Shown: positions 36,547-47,613 of the stretch, one piece after another
How the letters are laid out: each line of letters opens with the position of its first letter
Position numbering within the stretch: position 1 is the stretch's first letter
Assembly (NCBI GenBank): GCA_963576785.1
Contig: OY756142.1
Coordinates: 744,001 to 808,000, forward strand
Direction: 5' to 3'
DNA: 64,000 nt
DNA from: Chlorophyllum brunneum
Taxonomy: Eukaryota > Basidiomycota > Agaricomycetes > Agaricales > Agaricaceae
Translations under genes and position numbers: made by a program
The notes under the pieces: generated by a model
What the model was told of the DNA's origin: nothing
Databases searched by the model: none
The model's input: only the letters and a program-made list of their open reading frames with translations

Positions 36547-39500
36547 ATGGCTCTGCTCTTCACCGCGACACTCCGCCCCCACGGCGCCGACGGGCTGGCT
36601 GCCGTCCGCTTCCCGTCGCCGATCCGTGTGTCGCGCATCCGCATCTTTCCCAATGGGGCGCCTCTCTTCAAGCAGGCACCGCACATGCTCTCGTCCGTCC
36701 TCCCGCTTGCTCGCTGATCCTTGCCAATGACATCACCAGACTCACCCACCCAGATGCCTTCTATCTCGATCTCTTCTTCAACGCACTCCCCGTCCACCCC
36801 GATGCCCGTGACAGACACCGCGCCCCCAATGCCCTCGTCCCCACCTCCATATCCTATCCGGGCGGACTCACCGACTTTGCCGTGGACATGGGCACAGAGG
36901 TCACCTGCTTTTCTTCCCGTCTCAACCTGCTGACCATAGCCCCAGTATGCCACCCGTCTCATGATAGTCAAGGGCCCCTTTGACCACCTCTCCCTTGCCC
37001 TCTATGGCGACCTCGTTGCAGACCACCCACCCCTCCGCCCGTACGACCCTAGATCCATCCCCCCTCCCCATCCACTCCCTCTCTCCACAGACCTCGACCC
37101 ATCCCAGTCCTCCGACCCAACTGCCCTCGCCATCTCCCTCCTCGCACTCATCCCCAACGCCCCCTCCCTCCCCTCCGCCATCCGCCTCATGTTCTGCCTC
37201 AAGCCCGACGACGACGACTGGGACAATCCACACTTCCCCCACATCTATGCCAATTTGGACAATGATAGCGAGGACTATGACTTGGATGCTATCGTGTCCA
37301 ACTTGCACAAGCCTATCCCCGACGATGTCTCCCAATATACCCTCGACCGCTTCGTCGAGCGCTTGAACGACTTTGTTGGTCCCCCGGTATGCCGCTTTCT
37401 TCTCATCCAATATCAAACTGACGTCATTCTAGTCTGTCGACCAAGCCTATCAAATTGCAACTGCCCTCAGTTTATCCGCCTCCCAGAACCCTTTATTCTC
37501 CCAGGCCCTGCTCGTGCGTTCTATTCATACTCTCTCCTGTCATTCTAATCACTAGCCCCAGAGTGCCCTTGACCTTGCCACAATATTCGACCCCACCACC
37601 ATTTCAGATCTCCCAACCCTAACCTGCCTCACCGACGCCGCCAGCAACGCACTAATAGCCCGTCATCTCCTACGCAACACAACCCTTCCCGACTCAATCG
37701 CTGAAGCACTAGCCAATCCACGCATACCTATCGACAGAGCCCTCTCCACCGCCCTCATTCGCCTCCAAACCCGAATCCAATCCTGGAAATCTTTCGAGGA
37801 CGCACTCACCAATCCCGACGCAAATTTCCCCCAAGCTGCCAAACTCGTATACGAAATCAGTAGAGAAGAACAGACTCTCGGCAATTGGCTAGCTTCCATG
37901 ATTCTCCACGACGATATTTTACACAAGTTGAATGACAATCTTATTTCACCCGATCCTCTTCTTCCTCCAGTCTTGTTTGGCCCTGATCAAGACATGGAAC
38001 CCGATACTCAAGTCTCACACGATCAGTTTATAGCTTTCGTTAGGGCCTGTCTTGGAATTGCGTCCCTACTGGCGGTACTGGCTTGGGCAGACAGTGTTGG
38101 TAACGATGATTGTCGTGAACGTGCACTCGCCGTCGTACATTTATGGCAAAGCGTTGAAGGCTACCGCGAGGTCTGCATCTCTTCTTTTCCCCTTTCCCCA
38201 CACTAACATCTTCTCCAGATCGTAAACCAGCTTTTTCTCCTCCGCCAATTGACCCGTCGTCTCAAGTGGATAACAACAGACAACGATCCACCCAGACATT
38301 CAGGTCTCTTGGCGGAAAAAGTCCTCTGCTCACTAACGTCCACCAACCCATCCTCGATCCTCAACAAAGAAATGGTAGAAACTATACTCGCCCTCGAACA
38401 ACCTTTAGCTTGGATATCCGAATCCGAGAGGTTGAGTTTGAGAAAATTGGCAATGGTAGTGGATGATGGACTTGAAGCTGCTGTGGAAGAATTGAAATTT
38501 GAGAGCGGGAGACCGTTTAGTTGGAGGAGGGTCAAGACTCTGCGGGTTAGCATTGCTATTGTTGTCAGGGAGTTGGAGAGGGAGATGGAGGAGGGGGGGG
38601 AGGAGGGTGCAGAATGGATGATCTTGCAGGCGTTTTGGGAAGAGAAGGTGTATGGATTTGTTGCGAGGCTTGCTGAGCTTTTTGCCGATCTGGCTTCAGA
38701 CCTCAGGCTGCAGTTCGTCCCTCAACAATTTGACAACACCAGACCAAACCCGAGTCTCGTCGAACAACTCTTCCTCACTTCTCTTGATCTCTTACTTCTC
38801 ATTGAGCGATTCACACCTCTATTCAAAATCACAGCACGAGTCTTGCGTGGACTGGTTTCTTCCATCGTGGATACTCTGATATGTGTTGATGAAACTCGAG
38901 TGACCTTTGCTGCTCGGCATCGAGTGCAGAGGGGTGGTGGAGTAGTCGGTGTAGCGAAGAGAATGAGGAAGGTGTGTTTGAGAGTGTTGAAGATGTTTTG
39001 TGCGAGGGGTGTGGTTGTTGAACCCGAGAGGGTTGGTGCGGAGGTTGTATTCAAGGGGCTGGTGCGATGTGGGATGCAGGGAAGTGATGGTGTTGAAAGC
39101 GACATGGTTGCGAAGATTGGACAGGTGTTAGCGTTGGTTGACCATGTTCTCCCCTCTGCAAATGAGAGCATGCATGATGAAGAAGAGAAAGAGATAGAAC
39201 ATTGGAGGACAAGAGTTCTTCCACCCTCTCTCCTCGATCTTCGAGGGTTCATGAGGAGTCTAATATTGGAAGATCAAGTACACCTTCTACAACGCCTTGT
39301 CAAGCTAGACGACGGAATTGTGGGTGTCGGAGAGTGGCTGATATTGGAGGAAGCAAAGGAGGTTAGGGATGTGTTGAGGAGCCTTGCGCAAGAGGCTATG
39401 GATGTGAATGTCAAAGTTGAAAATGAGATTGAGGAGGTTGAGGAAGAGATACGGCAGGAGAGGGAGAGGGGATTGGAGATGCAGAAGGCTGGGAGAGTTG

Positions 39501-40996
39501 TGCAGCAGCATAGGGTGTATATGGGTCTTCGGTTCTTTTGGATGATTGCCTCGCTGCTTTCCAGTACGACCACCGATACCAACTCGACATCATGGTTCTT
39601 CACTGCCCTGTCTTCAACCCCGGAATTGTCCTCCCTCTTGGCTGAGATTTTCACCCTTATCCTCGAGGCACATTATACATCACCGCCATTTACATCTCTT
39701 ACGAGATTATTCGCTCAACCCCAAAACTTGGCATGTTTCCCAGAAGATGCCAGACTTGTGATTTTCTTGGCACTGGTGAGGCTTGCACAAGCGGATGTAG
39801 GCAGTGGGATGAGTGCAGATTGGGTATTGGAGACGTTGGAGGGTGTTAATATCCGTGGGGAGGGGCAAGTAGATGCATTGAGGCTTGAAGTGGGGAGGCT
39901 GTGTGCGCTGTGTGCTGAACGTGCCACGGTGATGAGTGAGCAAGTTGCGGGGATGGTGCTTGGGGTTTTGGAGTGGTTGTGCCAGGCGGAGAGGCCTGAG
40001 GGAGAGAAAAAGTTGAGTGTGTTGAAAGGCCTGACCCCGGAGGCGTTTGGTGTATTGTGCGACTCCCTCATGAGTCTGACTTCGGAAAAGACCACCATGA
40101 TTGATAAAGTCAAGATAATGGTGACAGTAGACGAAGACTTGGACCCCGTCCCGATTCCAAAAGAACTCCCAGAAGCACTCACACTTTCATTATCCAATAC
40201 TTCATCCCTCCTCGAACGCAGTCGCACACATACCCGAGATCATAGTGGTTCTTGGGCGCACCAGCATTATAATCAACATCAACATCATGTAGACCAGAAG
40301 AACCAAAGTGGAGAAAATCAAAATGGAATTCGACCAAGTACACCGAAGGGGACCAAGACGCCGGATATTCTGGGAACGATTATTTCGCCTCCGACGGCTT
40401 TGTTGAGGTCGCCTGCTGCGACGGGGTTGACGAAGACGTATGCGAATAATGATTTTAGACAGCTGAGGCAGGTGCCGAGTGCGAGGTTGAATACGAGTAG
40501 GTTGCCTAGTATGCATGGTGAGTTTACTTGAATCTCTTTTTTCGGATGGTGTCGAAAGTCCTTCGATCATTGGAATGCTCGATCAACGTCCCCTTCTGAT
40601 TGTTTTTTCTACTCCCCATTGATATTGATTGCGCCATTGGTGACAAGTCGGCCTATCACTATTTGGGATGGTGAAAATGTTTCTTGGCCCCCCTTGCCGT
40701 CAGGCCGCCTTTCTGCGTTTCCACGTTTTAACTCGTATATTGATGATTATCCGTTTTTCCTCTTACTGCGCCGTCGGTTGTCTTGGGTACTGTGGTCAGT
40801 CGATGTGAGTATCATCACCTTAGCTCTTGTTCTGCACGTTTACGGGGCTCAACGTCTCATTTAGGACTTTGAGAGTGGTAGCGTGGCTGGAACGGCGGCG
40901 TCAGGTGCGGGTGCGCCTGTGTCACCGCTCATTGTGCCAGCCCCGATACCAATGACGGATGTTTCGGCATTCGGGGGACTGTTGAATATGGGATGA
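36547..40996 (+). CDS. Virilizer-like protein, probable m6A-writer complex subunit
   Basis: A large helical-repeat protein of about 1380 residues. The N-terminus MALLFTATLRPHGADGLAAV followed by RFPSPIRVSRIRIFPNGAPL matches the virilizer N-terminal domain, as does THPDAFYLDLFFNAL after the first intron (36693-36739). The second intron is 36900-36945. The rest is a long alpha-helical, ARM-like region (for example DLATIFDPTTISDLPTLTCL, LLAEKVLCSLTSTNPSSILN) with an acidic coiled segment near 39420-39480. In animals and plants virilizer holds the accessory half of the METTL3/METTL14 writer; that role here is inferred. After PSMH at 40517 the model needs a 5-nt exon (40800-40804) to reach the last exon, 40865-40996. 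The start could also be 12 nt upstream. Confidence 0.72.
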
Positions 40997-42636
40997 GAGG
41001 GAGCTCTAGATGCACAGCGTCCGTTTCTTCTCGTCGCTGTGCTTGAGGTTACTCATCCCACGTCTGGTTGTATGAGTATTAAATACTAGTACGATACTGT
41101 TCTACCTGTCCGGTTGACTAATAAAAGCCCGGTCAATCTCTTTTGCTACTGAGAACATGTCGACGGGCTGTTTGAGAAATAGCACTACAGGGTTCTTAAA
41201 ATGGCTCAATTGATGGCATCATTTAAACTCATCATCGCTTCGAGATCCAACTTTGCTCGAATGCACTTCTCTTGCTGTGTACCGTCATGATACAATCAGA
41301 AGCCCCTGATTTTTCTACTTCCTTTGCTCTGCAAGATGTTCTGCTAGGTCCTTTTGGTTATATGAACCAGTCACCAATCCCCCCACACTGGTCAACTTCG
41401 CAGCCACCTCATCTTTTTCCGAGGGCGGAATTATGAATGGGTCCAAGGGAACGGTACGCAGGCTCATATATGAGCCCTATGAATTCTACATGCTCTGTTT
41501 TTGGGATCGTTCGCTGGATACAGAGCCATCAAGTTGTTCAACAGTTGTTCAACAGAGATGGCCAGACTTGTCATTCGTGAGAGGCAAGATACGGCTAGTG
41601 GTTGGTGCTCTCTACAAAGAGGATATGTGAGCTTCGCTCGAGATATTGTCGTTGTTGTTAACTTGACCCCACCCCCCCTCACACCCTCTCTCCCCTCTCT
41701 TCGTTTCTCTACCTTTTTTCTCCCCGGCGCCTGAAAAAAGTTCCTGCTTTTAGGCTGTCGTGTGTGGGACTGTTCGTCGTCATACTTGTTTACTCTTAGT
41801 GGGGGTGGATTTGGAACGGGGACCCAAGGGCTCGGTTTGGGGAGATTGGTGATTTCGAGGGCCATACATAGGACCTGGTCGCCAAGTTGAAGTCGTGTGG
41901 TCTAGTTCAGTACTACTGAAGGTAGTATATACGACAGTCGCCCATCGTTACCGTCCCCCTACCTCCCCCCCTCCCATCTACCCATTCCCTTCCCCGCTCG
42001 GCCCAAGTTGTCTGTTTTCGGTATAACACCGTCTTGTCGCACGATCACTATCATCTACATCACAAGTACTCAGTCGATTAGTGAGAGAGAGTAGAAAGGA
42101 GAGAAGAGAAAGTGAGTAATGTTCTGTTGTTCCCTGAAATGGAACAGTTGATTGACTTGACAAGCTGTGCAGACGCTCAAGCTTCAAGCTTCAAGTTTGA
42201 GGCAAAGCCGGGGGTGGTAAGAGTTTTGATCGTTATTATTACTCTATGGTGGTGTGAATGACGGGACGTTATCAAGGGATATTAGGACGGTTACCATCAC
42301 CATTTCTGGGCTACTGCTTGCCTCCGGCCTGCAGCCGATTGACAACGACGCGACATTTGGAATCATCGGTATCAACGGGATTTAGAATCAGGTTTTAATT
42401 GGCTTTGTCTATTACTTCGTTTCTTCTCCCTTTTTCCGTCCCCTTTTCCCAGTCGTCGCTCTCCTCTTTCGTGTTGCTGCTGGCAGGTTTTCTCATTCTT
42501 TGTTATTTTTGACATTTTCTGTTAACTGCCAGCTAGACCTCTTCGGAGGTCTGACTTCTTTCTTTCCCCCTTCCCGCTCCCTTTTCTATCTCCTTCTTTT
42601 TTTCTTTTTTTTTTTTTCAATTATCTGTGGGACCAA
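40997..42636. other. Long gene-free stretch upstream of the seven-helix protein
   Basis: No supported gene in 1.6 kb. Low-complexity pyrimidine runs occur near 41660-41720 and 41950-41995, and a CAAGCTT-type short direct repeat near 42180. From about 42300 to 42636 the plus strand is rich in C and T and has no ATG, which fits a long 5' UTR of the following gene. A poly(T) run lies just before its start. Confidence 0.5.
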
Positions 42637-44680
42637 ATGGCTCCGGCGAATAACATGTCTTTCATGGAGTGTGAGTGTGTTGTTTGTGCATTCTTGTGCA
42701 TGTCTCATGTTCGTATTGACAGCGGTGACGAGGGAAAGTCTAGGGGGATCTGCATCCATATTCCTAAATGTTTGGATTTACTTCAACCTCATCGGAAACA
42801 CTATCCTTTTACCCCTCGTCGTTCTTACATTCCTCTTTTCAAAAACTGCCAAACGACATCCCACACTCGTCAACCTATGCATGACATGGATATTCTCAGG
42901 CGTGTTCTCGTTACTCCTGTACGCATTTTCAACTCTCCCCTAGCCGGTATTATTGTTGTGCCACGGAGCTGACCAAAGCCCGGCGTCATTCTTGTTTCAG
43001 ATTTTACGCGAAACAACACGTTGGAAGAGAACCCGATCCATCATTGTGTGCTGCGCAGGCGTCACTCTTGGCAGGTATCACACCAATGTGAGGGAATCCA
43101 TCAACTAACTAGCTAATAATACCAATTCATGAAATACCGTATAGGTGGTCTGTCGCTGTGCTTGCCCTGGTATGCTATATGCTCCATACCTTGAGAGGAG
43201 AATCAAGTCAGTCACGGCTTTTGAAGGGGTTGCCAATGGCAATTGTGAGTCATGTTTCGAGGTCTGTAGAAGGGAGCTATAGTTCTAATTCCAAATAGAT
43301 GTTGAGCGCACCCTATGTTGCCCAGTGTTCTTTCACGATCGCGGCTTTGATGGTCAGCAAAAAATTGACCCGGAAAGTTGGAGGCCGACAAAACTGACCT
43401 TCACTATAGTTGTCATTTCGGGACCCACGCAAAGTCAACCGCCACCAAGGATTTTTCTTCTGTTCTCTATATAACGTCCCTTTGTAAGTGTCTCCATCCC
43501 CCCCAGGAGGGACAACACGACTCACTCCACTCTTGCCTAGGTTTTTGACAATGGCTACGTTTACAACATTGATATGTATAATTATCGTGGTCATCGAAGG
43601 TGTGTCGAATTTAAATTGAAAACTTTGAATATCTCTTCTAATACCAGATCCCAGTTGCATTAGCCGTGGTCATCTGCCGGAATTGGCGCACTAGGCGGTC
43701 TGCGGGGCTTCCAAGCGAGCTTCCTTGGCCGCTAATTGCACGAGTGTTTTTGTTTGGTGTCTATGTGGCGATCGGTATGGGGTAAGTGCCTTTAAAGTTC
43801 CCGATGATATTGAAAACATGGTTGATGGTATTCCCAGTGTTAATGTTCTTTCTATGTTTAGTTCCCGTCTCCCAGCAGATGTATTCGGAGCTACAGGTAC
43901 TATAAGTTCTTCTCACACAATGGTTTGACAACTCAACACCAACCAGCTGGCACCGTTGTTTTCCTGATTTTCGGAACACAAGCCGTATGCCAAGTCAGGT
44001 CTCGGTGAATAGTCTAAGCTGACTGATTTTGATCACAGGACGTGTTCCGTGCATGGTGTTTCTGGAGAAAGTGGGATGAAGAAAATTTATCTCAAATCCA
44101 GTCATCCCAACCCACACTTGATATTCGATTCTCCGCGACTTCCCTGGGGGCAATCTTCAAGTCACCTAGATCCGATAAGATCAATTCCTGGTCCGAGGGG
44201 CCTTCTCGGCCGGCTTCACACCCATCGACACACAGATCATCAACAAAAAACTTTGTTAGGTTGGTTGATAACGGCAGCATTGGAGACCTGCACAGAAAAC
44301 CATCTAGACGAAGCGCGGTGAGGGAAAACGAGGAGGAAGAGAAGCAAGTGAACCTCAAAGATGAACCCAAGGTGACGGAACCTCAGAAGTCACCTAGAAG
44401 ACCTAAATCTAGAGAACGGTGGAAGGGCGAAGACAAAGAAGCTCGATCGGATGAAGAGAGGATGTTGCAGTACGCCAGGAAGAGAAGGAGAGAACATCCA
44501 CCTCGGCCGAAAGGACCGAGGAAGGCGAGCATCTCGAGCATGACTTCTGCGTTTGCTGCAGGATCTACCATCGGAAAGCCCGCTGCTACTTTTCAACCGG
44601 CTGACTTTGTCCCTGGTTCTGTTGATTCTTCACGGACGTTGGGAGTCGGAAGCGCGAATTCTTCCACTCCGTTATCATGA
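42637..44680 (+). CDS. GPCR-like seven-helix membrane protein
   Basis: A membrane protein with about seven hydrophobic segments and a roughly 200-residue cytosolic tail. The first exon is MAPANNMSFMES, with the Ser codon split by an intron. Helix 1 is IFLNVWIYFNLIGNTILL, helix 2 near LVNLCMTWIFSGVFSLLLY. Then come TRWKRTRSIIVCCAGVT, WSVAVLALVCYMLH, MLSAPYVAQCSFTIAAL and MATFTTLICIIIVVIE. IPVALAVVICRNW precedes RVFLFGVYVAIGMG and TVVFLIFGTQADVFRAWCFW. Around nine introns. The tail has Arg/Lys and Ser clusters (KSPRRPKSRERWKGEDKEAR). It resembles a group of receptor-like proteins often multiplied in Agaricomycetes, but no ligand-class motif was recognised, so it is not named. Confidence 0.75.
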
Positions 44681-45168
44681 TGTGAACTTTATTTGCTTTC
44701 AAGTTGGGACCGTTAGCCTCTCATTGCGATACCATGTACATACATTTATTCACATTCCACGCAAAGTTCGAGTTGTAGTTTTATGTGTAGCGCTGCTGAG
44801 TGCTGGGCCATAGGGGTCGATGAAACCAAGTAGACCCGGTGTTCAGCGTTCAACATTTAGCGCTCAGCGTCAGCTGCCAGACAACGCGATTGGTATTTGA
44901 CCTTCCAGATTTTATGAATAGCACTCAGTAAGTACACACTGAAAGATTTTCCTTGCGTTTTTGCCCTATGATGTCATCTTCTGGATTGTTCTTCAACCGC
45001 ACTTGCTGGTGGGTAACGTCATGGACGACCACCATACTAATCTCGTTCGGCCTACCCTCTCCGATAATCTGATCTATCTGCGATTGTTGCAGCGATGCAC
45101 AGAATACCATTTGCCGTCATATAAAGCACAAGGCATAGCACGAGCCCCTTCGCCGCACACATTATCCC
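44681..45168. promoter_or_regulatory. Intergenic and promoter of the decayed BTB copy
   Basis: No gene seen. TATAAA at 45120-45125 lies about 45 nt before the ATG of the pseudogene at 45169, so its original promoter seems to be still in place. Confidence 0.4.
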
Positions 45169-46990
45169 ATGGCACAAAAGCCCCAGAGGAGGCCTCCGGT
45201 CTGTAGAGATGTCGAAAAACTCCGCGAGAACAAGTGGAATGCTAGTCCGCCTCAGGTCACAAGCTACTTAACATACCGTAGATCCGATCCTTCCGATGAC
45301 CTTTCCCGGACGACCCACGTATCTCCTAACTGTGGCCTCGGTTGGAGTTTCGAGCTGGAGGAGAGTTTCGATTATCAGAAATCAAGCTCAAATTCTCGCG
45401 TCCAAGAGCTGGTGGGGCAGGTGGACCTGACCTTCCAGCCCAACTTATGCTCTTCGATGCGTTTGAGCAACTTTGACGTCAATGTGAGGGTCTCATACCC
45501 GACGGATAGTGCGGAATCAGCCCACGAGAAAAAAATCACCGATGTCCCTATTCAATCGGGCCGTACGATTGGGACATACACAGAGCCCTTTGGATACAAG
45601 GGGCAAGTGCATATCGAAATTACGCTCACGTTCAGTGACTCCGACGGTTTATCGTTGCCTACAACTCCATAAGGAATGCTTTACACCATTCCCTAGATGG
45701 GCCCTCATTTGTCGATGCAAAGTTCTACCTCTTCTCTGCAAAGGTGCAAGGTAGGCCGGCCAATCCCAAACCTATATTCGCCAAGTCAACACTGTTGACT
45801 GACAGCAATGCCTACCTGCACGATTGTAAGCTAGCGTGCTCATCTCTCAATATCTCGCCTCTGAACTTCTCCCTCTTGTCTCTGATGCAGTGCTTTCCTC
45901 TGACTCCAGTTTTTCAAATGGCACACTTTGTGATCTTCGCGAGGATGTTTCCCAAGAGATTGTCAAGTTGGACCCAGATGCCTATGATTATGATTCTGAC
46001 AGTGATCTCGATAACGAAGAGGTCGTACTCGACAGAGGCAAGCTCGTCACTTCCGCTCTCGATGCGTGCGTATGCCACACAAACCTCAGCCACTTCAGCC
46101 CTAACCATGTATATGACAGTGAGACAGAGAGTGATCCTACTAGTGGGATACATGAATCATCTGGAACCCGCCAGGATGGTCGAGCTTTCGCGATCAACGG
46201 GACCGCATACAGGACGTAAGTGGCACCACATCCGTAGCTGCCCAAGGATTGACGGACTGGTGTTCGCAGGTGGAAAACCTTTATATTTTACACCTACACG
46301 AACGACATCCATTTCAATACCCTTCGATCTCAGCGGCAGCCAGTCGCACCCCTCAAAGCAGGGGGCTCTGATCTCATCAGCTGCTCGCCAAAGTCAATGT
46401 ATCGGTTCGCAGACTATGTCCGTGTCTATCCTTTGTTTCCCCCAATTTTTTGAATGCAACCGTTCACCAGGCCGACATTCCACGATTGAAGTTACTAGCA
46501 AAAGAAGGGGTTAGGAATAACCTTTCCAATAGCACCATTGTAACGGAGCTCTTCTCCAGCTTCACATTCAAGTCAGTTCAGATGTTTCTCCCACTTCGAG
46601 CCGTCCCTAATTACCCTTAACCCGATATCAAGAGATCGTTGAGTGCTGGGTACGAAACCACACTGCTTTCGCGTCTTAGCATTCACGATGAGAAGGTTGC
46701 GCGGCGAAGACGCACGAAGTGCGTGGGGTGCCTTGGATAGCAGTGGAGCCGAGCCGGTGTCTCCTGGTTTATGGCATGTCCCAAGTACCCCGCCAGTTGT
46801 CCCAGTGACCCCACCCACCTGGAACCAGCCTGTTGCTTCTGGTTCCGGCTCACCGGGCGCAGCTGGTGAACAGCCTCATAATTGGGTGCCTGTGGCCGAC
46901 CATGCCCTGGCCAATCTGGAGCACAACAGCGAGGAAGAGAATTGGTTTGCTCGGGGCAAGAGAAAACAGAAAAAAAGGTCCCACTTCTAG
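45169..46990 (+). pseudogene. Decayed copy of the BTB-domain gene at 47614-49505
   Basis: This copy aligns almost end to end with the intact neighbour. It starts MAQKPQRRPPV and shares long runs such as GYKGQVHIEITLTF. Three lesions are seen. First, 10 nt are missing near 45667 (the intact copy has them near 48137-48150), which shifts the frame into the stop TAA at 45670-45672. Second, the AG acceptor of the last intron is replaced near 46622-46626. Third, about 76 nt are missing near 46640, again out of frame. Coding similarity resumes after each lesion (LHHSLDGPSFVDAKFYLFSA; CSPKSMYRFADY; HCFRVLAFTMRRLRGED), which marks old exons. A shortened product from 45169-45672 could still be made. 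Confidence 0.82.
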
Positions 46991-47613
46991 TGATGATCAC
47001 GGGTAACTCCCGAGTACCTAGAGATCGACCCGTACCTGTACCCGCGAAATTCCTACCCGCACAAATCATCACCACGGGTCAAGCAAATGCAGCGAAAAAG
47101 AATGTATTTTTATCTACAGCATAATAGCACCCCAGCCCTTCACTTGCCTTGTGTCTTTACCTTCTCATCTAAAGTGATTATATTGACTTGTCAGCCTATT
47201 GGATGGGTTCTACGGAACGTGAGCCGGGACTCTGGAAGCTGGTGGGAAGGAGATAAAGATAACTTGAAGCAGACGTCGAAGCAGGCATTGCTATTCGAAA
47301 TCTTCGAAGGGACTGCGCACCAGGACTTCTTCTCGGCCAACTAAGTTAAAGGACATCCTCATGACCATAATTGTGTACGTGCATAACGTTGTGGAAGCGG
47401 ATTGTTATGAAATCACAAGGCTCCGCAGCCCTCTCACACGTCCTCCGACTAAACACCCCCATCGATATCCCTATATCAGCACAATCTGGTGTTTCAAACT
47501 GGTTCACGCTATGCCTATCGTAATCTTTTACTGCCAGAAACGTCTAGAAGACTGCGACCCCCACATATATAAGAAAATCTCGGATACATAGGAGCTTCAT
47601 CCTGTGTTCCTTC
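46991..47613. other. Spacer between BTB copies; short ACCCG/CGGGT cluster
   Basis: No supported gene. Near 46999-47080 the motif ACCCG or its complement CGGGT recurs five times within 80 nt. TATATAAG at 47566-47573 lies about 40 nt before the ATG of the intact BTB gene and is a likely TATA box. Confidence 0.45.

Noticed and set aside
36330..36971. A 213-codon minus-strand ORF across the ORM/virilizer boundary
   Set aside because: It overlaps coding exons of two recognised genes and shows no domain.
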